Source: Xinfangfangia pollutisoli (GTDB taxonomy: Bacteria; Pseudomonadota; Alphaproteobacteria; Rhodobacterales; Rhodobacteraceae). From it: DNA of 64,000 nt. Shown one piece after another: positions 37,202-45,510 of this stretch. The DNA lies in assembly GCF_020179405.1 (NCBI RefSeq), contig NZ_JAICBZ010000002.1, forward strand, positions 123,832 to 187,831, written 5' to 3'. The notes under the pieces were generated by a model. The model did not search any database. It saw only the letters and a program-made list of their open reading frames with translations, and was not told the DNA's origin. The number at the start of each line of letters is the position of its first letter. Within the stretch, counting starts at the first letter, position 1. The position numbers and the translations under genes were made by a program.

Positions 37202-38332
37202 CTAGAGAGGCTCGATATCGCCCTCGGCGCGGCGGGCATGGAAGGCCGCGACATAGGCCTTCAGGTTGCCCGAGCCGATCGAGGCGCGCAGGCCCGCCAT
37301 AAGCTCCTGATAGTAATGCAGATTGTGCCAGGTCAGCAGCATCGAGGCGATGATTTCCTGCGCCTTGAACACATGATGCAGATAGGCGCGGCTGTAATTG
37401 CGGCAGGCGGGGCAGCTGCATTGCGCGTCCAGCGGGCGCGGGTCGTCCTGATGGCGGGCGTTCTTGATGTTGACCTGCCCGCGCCGCGTCCAGGCCTGGC
37501 CGGTCCGGCCCGAGCGGCTGGGCAGGACGCAATCCATCATGTCCACCCCGCGCTCGACCGCGCCCACGATATCGTCGGGCTTGCCCACACCCATCAGGTA
37601 ACGCGGCTTGTCTTCGGGCAGCAGGCCCGGCGCATAGTTCAGCACGTCGAACATCGCCGCCTGTCCCTCGCCCACCGCCAGCCCACCGATCGCATAGCCG
37701 TCAAACCCGATCGAGCGCAGTTCGGCCGCCGATTCCGCGCGCAATTCGCGGGTGACACCGCCCTGCATGATGCCGAACAGCGCGTGCCCCGGCCGGTCGC
37801 CAAAGGCCTGGCGCGAGCGGCGCGCCCAGCGCATCGACAGGCGCATCGACTTTGCCACCGTCGCCTCGTCGGCCGGCAGCGCGGGGCATTCGTCAAAGCA
37901 CATCACGATGTCGCTGCCCAGCAGCGCCTGAATCTCCATGCTGCGCTCGGGCGTCAGCTGGTGTTTCGAGCCGTCGATATGGCTGGAAAACACCACGCCT
38001 TCCTCGGTCAATTTGCGCAGCGGGCCCAGGCTCATGACCTGAAAGCCGCCGGAGTCGGTCAGGATCGGCTTTTGCCAGTTCATGAACTTGTGCAACCCGC
38101 CCAGCCGCGCGATCCGCTCGGCCCCGGGGCGCAGCATCAGGTGATAGGTATTGCCCAGAAGGATATCGGCCCCGGTCGAGGCCACGCTGTCGGGCAACAT
38201 CGCCTTCACCGTCGCCGCCGTTCCGACCGGCATGAAGGCGGGCGTGCGAATTTCGCCGCGCGGGGTCGAGATCACCCCCACCCGCGCCTTGCCATCCGTC
38301 GCCGAGACCTTGAACCCGAAGCCCTGCGCCAT
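37202..38332 (-). CDS. tgt: Queuine tRNA-ribosyltransferase
   Basis: 376 residues from the ATG at 38332, chosen because AGGGG lies six bases upstream; in-frame ATGs at 38338 and 38347 are alternatives. The active-site region is [13 protein letters not shown], the second Asp lies in [12 protein letters not shown], and the zinc site is [16 protein letters not shown]. It exchanges guanine 34 for preQ1 in tRNAs for Asp, Asn, His and Tyr. No other queuosine gene is in the window. Confidence 0.95.
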   Translation of the reverse strand: MAQGFGFKVSATDGKARVGVISTPRGEIRTPAFMPVGTAATVKAMLPDSVASTGADILLGNTYHLMLRPGAERIARLGGLHKFMNWQKPILTDSGGFQVMSLGPLRKLTEEGVVFSSHIDGSKHQLTPERSMEIQALLGSDIVMCFDECPALPADEATVAKSMRLSMRWARRSRQAFGDRPGHALFGIMQGGVTRELRAESAAELRSIGFDGYAIGGLAVGEGQAAMFDVLNYAPGLLPEDKPRYLMGVGKPDDIVGAVERGVDMMDCVLPSRSGRTGQAWTRRGQVNIKNARHQDDPRPLDAQCSCPACRNYSRAYLHHVFKAQEIIASMLLTWHNLHYYQELMAGLRASIGSGNLKAYVAAFHARRAEGDIEPL

Positions 38333-38434
38333 CGCCATCCCCTGCAAAACCGCCGCGGTTTAGCGCCAAATGCCGCGCCTTGCCAAGGCCGCCCTGTCGC
38401 GCCGCGGTTTTCTTCGCGTCGATCAAACGATGAA

Positions 38435-38463
38435 TTGACGGGATGTGAAAAGCATGCACATGT
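38435..38463 (+). promoter_or_regulatory. Candidate promoter for the TetR/RND operon
   Basis: TTGACG at 38435-38440, then 17 bp, then a weak -10-like ACATGT. The palindromic operator begins within the -10 region, which would allow direct repression. Confidence 0.4.
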
Positions 38464-38485
38464 GCGAATGAACGTTCATTCGCAC
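38462..38485. promoter_or_regulatory. Perfect 24-bp palindromic operator for the RND pump regulator
   Basis: GTGCGAATGAAC is followed directly by its reverse complement. The core GAATGAACGTTCATTC is of the type bound by TetR repressors of efflux pumps. It lies 30 bp upstream of the TetR start at 38516. Confidence 0.85.
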
Positions 38486-38515
38486 CCGAATCCCCCTGAT
38501 TGCCCCCGGACCCTG

Positions 38516-39157
38516 ATGACCAGTGCCCCTTCGCTTCCCGACGCCCTGCCCCCTTCCGACGCGCCCGCGCCGGCCGCCGACCGGGCGGACGCGATTCTGG
38601 CGCAGATCCGCGAGGTCTTTGTCGAAAAGGGCTTTGACGGCGCCTCGATGCAGGATCTGGCGCGTGCCGCCGGGATGAGCGTGGGCAATTTCTACCGTTA
38701 TTTCCCGTCGAAGGCCGCAATCGTCGAGGCGATGGTCGGCCGCGACATGGCCGAGATCGAGGCGAAATTCGCCGATATCCGCACCGCCGACGATCTGATG
38801 GGCGCGGTACGCGCCAAGGTCGCGGGCGAGGTCTGCGCGGTGCAGACCGACAAGGGCGGGCTCTGGGCCGAGATCAACGCCGCCGCCCGGCGCAAAAGCG
38901 AAATCGCGACCATCTGCGCCGGCATGGAAGAGCTGGTGGCGCGGAACATGCTGGGCGTCTTCGCGCGCGTCACCGGGCTTGCGCCAGGCGAATGCCAGCA
39001 GCGCTTTGGCGCCCATGCCCGCTTCGTCGTCCTGATGGTGAAGACGGTCGCCATGCGCAACTCCACCATTCCCGACCCCGACCTGACCGCGCTGGTGCTG
39101 GAAAGCATCAACCGCGTGCTGGACGAGGTGACTGCCGCCGCTTCCGAAAAGACCTGA
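38516..39157 (+). CDS. TetR/AcrR family repressor of the RND pump
   Basis: 213 residues from the ATG at 38516. An in-frame ATG at 38468 lies inside the operator and is less likely. The HTH is FVEKGFDGASMQDLARAAGMSVGNFYRYFPSKAAIVEAM. It is the first gene of the run with the efflux adaptor 24 bp downstream. It probably represses the operon through the 24-bp palindrome and is released by a pump substrate. Confidence 0.9.
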   Translation: MTSAPSLPDALPPSDAPAPAADRADAILAQIREVFVEKGFDGASMQDLARAAGMSVGNFYRYFPSKAAIVEAMVGRDMAEIEAKFADIRTADDLMGAVRAKVAGEVCAVQTDKGGLWAEINAAARRKSEIATICAGMEELVARNMLGVFARVTGLAPGECQQRFGAHARFVVLMVKTVAMRNSTIPDPDLTALVLESINRVLDEVTAAASEKT

Positions 39158-39181
39158 CCCGTTCCGACAAGGGCTTCTGCC

Positions 39182-40372
39182 ATGCGCCGCTTCATGCTTC
39201 ATTCCTCGGTCGCGGCGCTTGTGCTGCTGGCCCCCCTGCCGCTTTCGGCCGAAACCGCCGAAGCCGCCGCTCCGGCCGAGGCGCCTGCGGCGGCCACGCT
39301 GCCGGCGATCACGGTGGCGCGGGTCGAAAGCCGCCACATGGTCGAACATGTGATCGCCACGGGCTTCGTCAACCCGGTGCAGCAGATCAATGTCCAGCCG
39401 CTGATCGAGGGCCAGCCGATCGACCGGCTTCTGGCCGATGTGGGCGACATGGTCGCGGCAGATCAGGTTCTGGCGGTGCTGTCGGACAAGGCGCTGCTGC
39501 TGCGCCGGGCACAGACCCTGGCCTCGCGCGCGGCGGCCGAGGCGACGATTGCCCAGGCCGAAGCGCAGATGCTGGAAGCCCAGGCCTCGGCCGACGAGGC
39601 TGAGCGCGTGGCCGAACGCACACGGAAATTGCGCGATCAGGGCTCGGCCACCCAGGCGGCGGCCGATGCGGCCAGCGCCACGGCCATCGCGGCCACGGCG
39701 GGCGTTTCGGTGGCGCGCCAGTCGCTGGCCGCCGCCCGCGCCCAGCTGGACGTGATCGACGCGCAACTGGCCAGCCTGGATCTGGAACTGACCCGGACCG
39801 AAGTGCGGGCGCCCTTCGCCGGCCGGATCAGTTCGCGCAACGCGGTGATCGGCGCGATTGCCAGCGCCGCCGGCGCGCCGATGTTCGTGATCGAGAAGGA
39901 CGGCGCGCTGGAACTTTGGGCCGATGTGGCCGAGGCCGATATCCAGCGCCTGCAGGAAGGCCAGGGCGCCCAGTTGCGCGGGGTCGGCATGGACACCGCT
40001 CTGCCGGGCCGGCTGCGCCTGGTCGAGCCGGTGATCGACAGCGCCACGCGGCTGGGCCGGGCGCGGATCAGCGTCGATGACAAGGCCGGCCTGCGCGCCG
40101 GGATGTACCTGGAAGCCGATATCACCGTGGCCGAACGCGACGCGCTGGCCGTTCCCGTCACTGCCGTCGGGCGCGAGGGCGGGCGGCAGACGGTGCTGCG
40201 GGTCGCCGGTGACACGGTCGAACAGGTCGAGGTCACGCTTGGCATCCGCGAAGGCGGCTGGGTCGAGGTGGTCTCGGGCCTGGCCGCGGGCGACCAGATC
40301 GTCGCCAAGGCCGGCTCTTTCGTGCGCCCGGGCGACCGGATCAACCCCGTCCTTGATGACGCGACCCAATAG
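39182..40372 (+). CDS. RND efflux periplasmic adaptor (membrane fusion protein)
   Basis: 396 residues. A Sec signal (MRRFMLHSSVAALVLLAPLPLSA) precedes the mature protein. The order is beta-barrel/lipoyl half (GFVNPVQQINVQPLIEG), a long helical hairpin of Ala/Glu/Gln-rich heptads (residues about 100-190), the second lipoyl half (RAPFAGRISSRNAVIGAI) and the C-terminal barrel. It links the inner-membrane pump to an outer-membrane channel. The pump gene follows 11 bp later. Confidence 0.92.
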   Translation: MRRFMLHSSVAALVLLAPLPLSAETAEAAAPAEAPAAATLPAITVARVESRHMVEHVIATGFVNPVQQINVQPLIEGQPIDRLLADVGDMVAADQVLAVLSDKALLLRRAQTLASRAAAEATIAQAEAQMLEAQASADEAERVAERTRKLRDQGSATQAAADAASATAIAATAGVSVARQSLAAARAQLDVIDAQLASLDLELTRTEVRAPFAGRISSRNAVIGAIASAAGAPMFVIEKDGALELWADVAEADIQRLQEGQGAQLRGVGMDTALPGRLRLVEPVIDSATRLGRARISVDDKAGLRAGMYLEADITVAERDALAVPVTAVGREGGRQTVLRVAGDTVEQVEVTLGIREGGWVEVVSGLAAGDQIVAKAGSFVRPGDRINPVLDDATQ

Positions 40373-40383
40373 GACATTCCGGC

Positions 40384-43300
40384 ATGAACTTTTCCGCCTG
40401 GGCCATCCGCAATCCCGTCGCGCCCCTTCTGGGCTTCTTCCTGCTGATGCTGATCGGCTGGCAGTCGTTCAACACCCTGCCGATCACCCGATTCCCGAAT
40501 ATCGACGTGCCCATTGTCTCGATCGCCGTGGCCCAGCCCGGCGCGGCACCGGCCGAAATCGAGACCCAGATCACCAAGGAAATCGAGGATGCCGTGGCCG
40601 GGGTCACCGGCGTCAAGAATGTCACCTCGTCGATCTCGGACGGGCTGTCGACCACGGCGGTCGAATTCTACATGGAGATCCCGACCGACAAGGCGGTGCA
40701 GGATGTCAAGGATGCGATCGACCGGATCCGCGGCGATCTGCCCGGCGATATCGAAGCGCCGATCGTCGCGCGCGTCGATGTGGAAGGCGGGTCGATCCTG
40801 ACCTATTCGGTCTCGTCGCCCGACATGACGCTTGAGGAACTCAGCTGGTTCGTCGACGACACGCTGAAGCGCGCGCTGCAGGGCCGGCCCGGCATCGGCC
40901 GGGTTGACCGCTATGGCGGCGCCGACCGCGAGATCCGCATCAATCTGGACCCGGTGAAACTGGGCAGCTACGGCATCACCGCGCTTGAGGTCAGCCAGCA
41001 GCTGGCGCTGACCAATGCCAATGTCGGCTCGGGCAAGACCGAGATCGGCGCGGGCCAACAGTCGATCCGCACGCTGGGCAACCAGGACACTGCCGCCGCC
41101 CTGGCCGAAGCCTCGATCGCGCTGCGCTCGGGCCGGCATGTGCGCCTGTCGGATCTGGGCGAGGTCGTCGACAGCTATCAGGAACCCGAAAGCTTCGGCC
41201 GCAGGAATGGCGAGCCGGTGGTGATGATGGGGGTCTTCCGCTCGAAAGGCGCCTCGGAAGTGACGGTGGCCGAAACCACCGCCGCCGTGGTCGACGAGAT
41301 CCGCGCCCGCACCCCCGGCATTTCCATCGAACTGGTCGATGACGCGGTCTATTACACCTATGGCAATTACGAATCCGCCCTGCACACGCTGATCGAAGGC
41401 GCGTTGCTGGCGGTTCTGGTGGTCTTCGTCTTCCTGCGCAACTGGCGCGCGACGCTAATCGCCGCCGTGGCCCTGCCGCTTTCCGCCGTCCCCACCTTCT
41501 GGGTGATGGAGGCGGTGGGCTTCTCGCTGAACCTGGTGTCCTTCCTGGCCCTGACACTGGCGACCGGGATCCTGGTCGACGATGCCATCGTGGAAATCGA
41601 GAACATCGCCCGCCATATCCGCATGGGCAAATCGCCCTATCGTGCCGCGATCGAGGCGGCCGACGAGATCGGCCTTGCGGTCATCGCCACCACCTCGACC
41701 ATCGTTGCGGTCTTCGTGCCGGTGTCGTTCATGCCCGGCATTCCGGGCCAGTATTTCCGCCAGTTCGGCATCACGGTGGCGGTGGCGGTGATCTTCTCGC
41801 TCTTGGTGGCGCGGCTGATCACGCCGATGATGGCCGCCTATTTCATGACCCCGCGCGACACTGGCCATGACGACCATCGCGACGGGCTGTTCATGCGCTT
41901 CTATCTGTGGCTGGTGCGCAAATCCACCGCCATGCCGCGGCTGTTCGGCTCGCGCGTCCGCTTCCCGGCCTATTACATGACGCTGGTCGTCGCGGTGGCG
42001 GTGGTGATCGTCTCGGTCCAGCTGATGCTGCAGGTGCCGGGCAACCTGTTCCCGCCCGACGATGAAAGCCGTTTCGCGATTTCGGTGGAACTGCCCCCCG
42101 GCGCCACCCTGGAAGAAACCGACCGCACCACCGAAAGGATGCGCCAGGCGATTGCCGATATCCCGGGGATCGAGACGGTGCTGGTGGTGGGCGGCAGCTC
42201 TCCGCTGGGCGATCTGGACGTGCGCCGCGCCGATATGCGCGTGCTGCTGGAAAAGCGCGATGTCGGGCTGGAACGGCGGCTACTGGAAGTGGCCTCGGGC
42301 ATTCCGCTCTTGCGCGATATCATCACCGTGCCGCCCTCGGAAACCCGCACCCAGCCGCAGGTCGAGATCGAGGCCGAGGTCTTCGCCCGCCTTGCCGCCA
42401 TTCCCGATATCCGCGCCTTCAAGCTGGGCGGCCCCGGCGCAGGCGGACGTCCGGTCTCGTATAATGTGCTGTCGGCCGACGAGGGCGATCTGAAACAGGC
42501 GGTGTCGCAGATCGAACGCGCGCTGGCGGGCGAGCCGCTTCTGTCGAATGTCTCGACCGAAAGCACCCTGCCCCGGCCCGAGGTGCAGATCACCCCCCGC
42601 CTCGACGAGGCGGCGCGGCTGGGCGTGACCACCCAGGCCATTGCCGCCACGTTGCGGGTGGCGACCATCGGCGACAATGACGCGGCGCTGGCGAAACTGT
42701 CGGTCGACAACCGGCTGATCCCGGTGCGGGTGCGGCTGGACGATGCGTCGCGCGAAAGCCTGGACCGGATCGCCGCGCTGAAAGTGCCCACCGCCTCGGG
42801 CGCGCTGGTGCCGCTGGCGGCGGTGGCCGGGATCGAGGTCTCGGAAGGCCCCGCCACGATCAAGCGGCTGAACCGTCAGCGCGTGGCCACGGTGGGCGCC
42901 GACCTGCCGGTGGGCGTGCCGCTGGACAGCGCGACCCAGCGGTTCGAGGCAATCGTCTTCGGCGATCCGGCGCAGGGCATCGCGCCGCTGGCCCTGCCCG
43001 CCTCGGTCACGGTCAAGCCCTCGGGCGATGCCGAGGTGCAGGCCGAACTGGTGTCAAGCTTCGAGAATGCGATGATCATGGGGTTGATGCTGGTCTTGAC
43101 CGTGCTGATCCTGCTGTTCAAATCGGTGATCCAGCCCTTCACCATCCTGTTCTCGCTGCCTTTGGCCATCGGCGGCGTGGCGGCGGCGCTGATCATCACC
43201 CAGAACCCGATGTCGATGCCGGTGATGATCGGCCTGTTGATGCTGATGGGGATCGTGACGAAGAACGCCATCCTGCTGATCGACTTTGCCATCGAGATGC

Positions 43301-43731
43301 GGGTGCGCGGCATGAACCGGATCGCGGCGGTGGTCGAGGCCGGGCACAAGCGCGCGCGCCCGATCGTCATGACCTCGATCGCCATGTCGGCGGGGATGCT
43401 GCCCTCGGCCCTGGGCGTGGGCGAAGGCGGCACCTTCCGCGCGCCGATGGCGATTGCGGTGATCGGCGGCATCATCATGTCGACTGTGCTGTCGCTGGTG
43501 GTGGTGCCGGCCTTCTACCTGATCATGGACGATCTTTCCCGCGCCCTGTCCTGGGTCTTCGGCCGCTTCATCGGCCCGAAAGAGGCCGAGGCCCAGGCGC
43601 CTTCGGCCGAGGAACTGGTCACCCGCCTGCGCAGCGGCGACGAACGGGCGGCGCTGATCGGCGCGCGTCTGGCCGCGCTGGAAGACCGGATCGGCCGGCC
43701 CGCCCCGCCATCGGCCCAGGCGGCCGAATAG
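40384..43731 (+). CDS. RND efflux pump, HAE-1/AcrB-like inner-membrane transporter
   Basis: 1115 residues, a little longer than AcrB owing to a C-terminal cytoplasmic tail. NPVAPLLGFFLLMLIGWQSFNTLPITRFPNIDVP opens the first helix and porter domain. TM4 has LATGILVDDAIVEIEN with the proton-relay Asp pair, and the second half repeats the fold with LMLMGIVTKNAILLIDFA. It exports drugs or other hydrophobic compounds by proton antiport. No TolC-type gene follows, so it must use a channel encoded elsewhere. Confidence 0.93.
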   Translation: MNFSAWAIRNPVAPLLGFFLLMLIGWQSFNTLPITRFPNIDVPIVSIAVAQPGAAPAEIETQITKEIEDAVAGVTGVKNVTSSISDGLSTTAVEFYMEIPTDKAVQDVKDAIDRIRGDLPGDIEAPIVARVDVEGGSILTYSVSSPDMTLEELSWFVDDTLKRALQGRPGIGRVDRYGGADREIRINLDPVKLGSYGITALEVSQQLALTNANVGSGKTEIGAGQQSIRTLGNQDTAAALAEASIALRSGRHVRLSDLGEVVDSYQEPESFGRRNGEPVVMMGVFRSKGASEVTVAETTAAVVDEIRARTPGISIELVDDAVYYTYGNYESALHTLIEGALLAVLVVFVFLRNWRATLIAAVALPLSAVPTFWVMEAVGFSLNLVSFLALTLATGILVDDAIVEIENIARHIRMGKSPYRAAIEAADEIGLAVIATTSTIVAVFVPVSFMPGIPGQYFRQFGITVAVAVIFSLLVARLITPMMAAYFMTPRDTGHDDHRDGLFMRFYLWLVRKSTAMPRLFGSRVRFPAYYMTLVVAVAVVIVSVQLMLQVPGNLFPPDDESRFAISVELPPGATLEETDRTTERMRQAIADIPGIETVLVVGGSSPLGDLDVRRADMRVLLEKRDVGLERRLLEVASGIPLLRDIITVPPSETRTQPQVEIEAEVFARLAAIPDIRAFKLGGPGAGGRPVSYNVLSADEGDLKQAVSQIERALAGEPLLSNVSTESTLPRPEVQITPRLDEAARLGVTTQAIAATLRVATIGDNDAALAKLSVDNRLIPVRVRLDDASRESLDRIAALKVPTASGALVPLAAVAGIEVSEGPATIKRLNRQRVATVGADLPVGVPLDSATQRFEAIVFGDPAQGIAPLALPASVTVKPSGDAEVQAELVSSFENAMIMGLMLVLTVLILLFKSVIQPFTILFSLPLAIGGVAAALIITQNPMSMPVMIGLLMLMGIVTKNAILLIDFAIEMRVRGMNRIAAVVEAGHKRARPIVMTSIAMSAGMLPSALGVGEGGTFRAPMAIAVIGGIIMSTVLSLVVVPAFYLIMDDLSRALSWVFGRFIGPKEAEAQAPSAEELVTRLRSGDERAALIGARLAALEDRIGRPAPPSAQAAE

Positions 43732-43761
43732 GCCGCGGAACAGGCGCGGTGACCCGCGTCG

Positions 43762-45447
43762 CTAAGGCTTGCCCGGCCAAAGCCGGGCAGCCTCGGCCGT
43801 CCCATAGCGGCCAAGCGCCAGATCCTCGGCGACCCGCGCCGGATCCCGGTCGGCCGGCGCGCCATAGCCGCCGCCGCCCGGCGTTCTGACCCGCACCCGG
43901 TCGCCGGCCTGCAAGACGATGTCCTGCGCCTTGGACAGATGCTCGGGCACCAGAACCGGCGCGCCCTGGCGGTGGATCTCGACCCGGTTCACCGCGCCAT
44001 CGCCGCCGCCCAGCACACCCTGCGGCCCGACCCGCCCGTGATCCATCACGAACGACGCCCGCGCCATGCCGCGCAGCAGTTCGATCTCGTAATCCAGCCC
44101 GAAGCCGCCGCGATACTGCCCCGCCCCGCCACTGCCCTCATGCAGCGCATAGCGGCGGTAGAGGACGGGGTATTTCTGCTCCATGATCTCGACGGGCGGC
44201 GCCTTGGAAATGCCGATTGTCGAACAGCCGTTCGATATCCCGTCACCGCCGGCAAAACCACCATAACCGCCGCCCGAAATCTGGTACATCACATAGCCCG
44301 CCCCGGTCTCGGGGTCGGTCCCGCCCAGGCCGAAATTGCCGCTGGTGCCGGCCGGCGCCGCCGTCACCCGATCGGGGATCGCCTGCACCAAAGCGGCAAA
44401 GACCGCCTCGGCAATGCGCTGGCTGACCTCGGCCGCGCAGCCCGAGACCGGGCGCGGATAATGTGCGTCCAGGAATGTGCCCTCGATCCCCACCACCTCC
44501 AAAGGCTCGAATGCCCCCGCACTGATCGGCACATCGGGAAAGACGTGCCGCACCGCCAGATAGACCGAAGACAGCGTCGTCGCGCGGACCGAGTTCATCG
44601 GCCCCGCACAGGGCAGCGACGAGCCCGAAAAATCGAAGACCAGCCTCTCGCCCGCCCGCGTCACCGCAAGCGCGATGATCAGGGGGGCGTTCACCACCCC
44701 GTCGCTGTCGATCACCGCCGTCGCGCGATAGCGCCCCTCGGGGATCAGCGCCAGCTTGGCCCGCATCTGCCGCGCCGCCAGATCGCGCATCTGCGCCACC
44801 GCCGCGCCGACCGTGCCGTCGCCATAGCGGTCCAGCAGTGCCGCCAGCCGCTCGGCCCCGACCATCAGCGCCGAAGCCTGGGCCTTCACATCGCCGATCC
44901 GCTGATCCGAGACCCTTATATTCGAACAGATGATCGCCCAGATCTCGGCATCCAGCACGCCCTTCTTGAACAGTTTTACCGGCGGCAGCCGCAGCCCTTC
45001 CTGCTCGGCGCTGATCGCCGAAGCCGAGAACCCCCCGGGCACCATGCCCCCGGTATCCGGCCAATGCCCGGTATTCGACAGCCAGCACCAGATGCGCCCC
45101 TGCCGCCAGACCGGCATGGCAAAGCGCACATCCATCAGATGCGTGCCGCCCAGATAGGGATCGTTGACGATATAGATGTCACCCGGCTCCGGCGCCGCCG
45201 TCACCCCCGCCGCGATGCGTTCAATCAGCGTGCGGGTGGAAAACTGCATCACGCCGACGAACACCGGCAGGCCTTTCGACCCCTGGGCGATCAACGACCC
45301 ATCCTCGGCCGAATAGATCCCGTCCGAGCGGTCATCCGCCTCGGCGATCACCGGCGAAAAGGCCGCGCGCGAGAAGGTCAGGTCCATCTCGTCGCAAACC
45401 TGCTGCAACCCCGCCTGGATCACCGCCAGCGTCACCGGATCGACCAT
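43762..45447 (-). CDS. Hydantoinase B/oxoprolinase family protein (HyuB)
   Basis: 561 residues from the ATG at 45447, with AGAGGAAGG upstream. DPVTLAVIQAGLQQVCDEMD is the standard HyuB opening. DPYLGGTHLMDVRF and the Gly-rich C-terminus with GGGDGAVNRVEI and RVRTPGGGGYG are family marks. HyuB partners HyuA in ATP-dependent opening of cyclic amides such as N-methylhydantoin or 5-oxoproline, or in ATP-dependent carboxylation of ketones. It is the last gene of the long leftward operon. Confidence 0.92.
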   Translation of the reverse strand: MVDPVTLAVIQAGLQQVCDEMDLTFSRAAFSPVIAEADDRSDGIYSAEDGSLIAQGSKGLPVFVGVMQFSTRTLIERIAAGVTAAPEPGDIYIVNDPYLGGTHLMDVRFAMPVWRQGRIWCWLSNTGHWPDTGGMVPGGFSASAISAEQEGLRLPPVKLFKKGVLDAEIWAIICSNIRVSDQRIGDVKAQASALMVGAERLAALLDRYGDGTVGAAVAQMRDLAARQMRAKLALIPEGRYRATAVIDSDGVVNAPLIIALAVTRAGERLVFDFSGSSLPCAGPMNSVRATTLSSVYLAVRHVFPDVPISAGAFEPLEVVGIEGTFLDAHYPRPVSGCAAEVSQRIAEAVFAALVQAIPDRVTAAPAGTSGNFGLGGTDPETGAGYVMYQISGGGYGGFAGGDGISNGCSTIGISKAPPVEIMEQKYPVLYRRYALHEGSGGAGQYRGGFGLDYEIELLRGMARASFVMDHGRVGPQGVLGGGDGAVNRVEIHRQGAPVLVPEHLSKAQDIVLQAGDRVRVRTPGGGGYGAPADRDPARVAEDLALGRYGTAEAARLWPGKP

Positions 45448-45450
45448 GCT

Positions 45451-45490
45451 GCCTTCCTCTCTGTCCAAATATCCCGGGGGTCCGGGGGCT
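45451..45490 (-). repeat. Intergenic repeat copy B (between hyuA and hyuB)
   Basis: Read on the minus strand it contains CCCCCGGACCCCCG, GGGATATTT and CAGAGAGGAAGGC, shared with the copy at 56664-56704. Here it provides the ribosome site of hyuB. Confidence 0.75.
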
Positions 45491-45510
45491 GGCCCCCCGC
45501 TCTGCCGCGC

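Noticed and set aside
38423..40369. 648-codon open frame on the minus strand
   Set aside because: It is antisense to the TetR and RND adaptor genes and has only low-complexity His/Arg/Gly/Asp composition.
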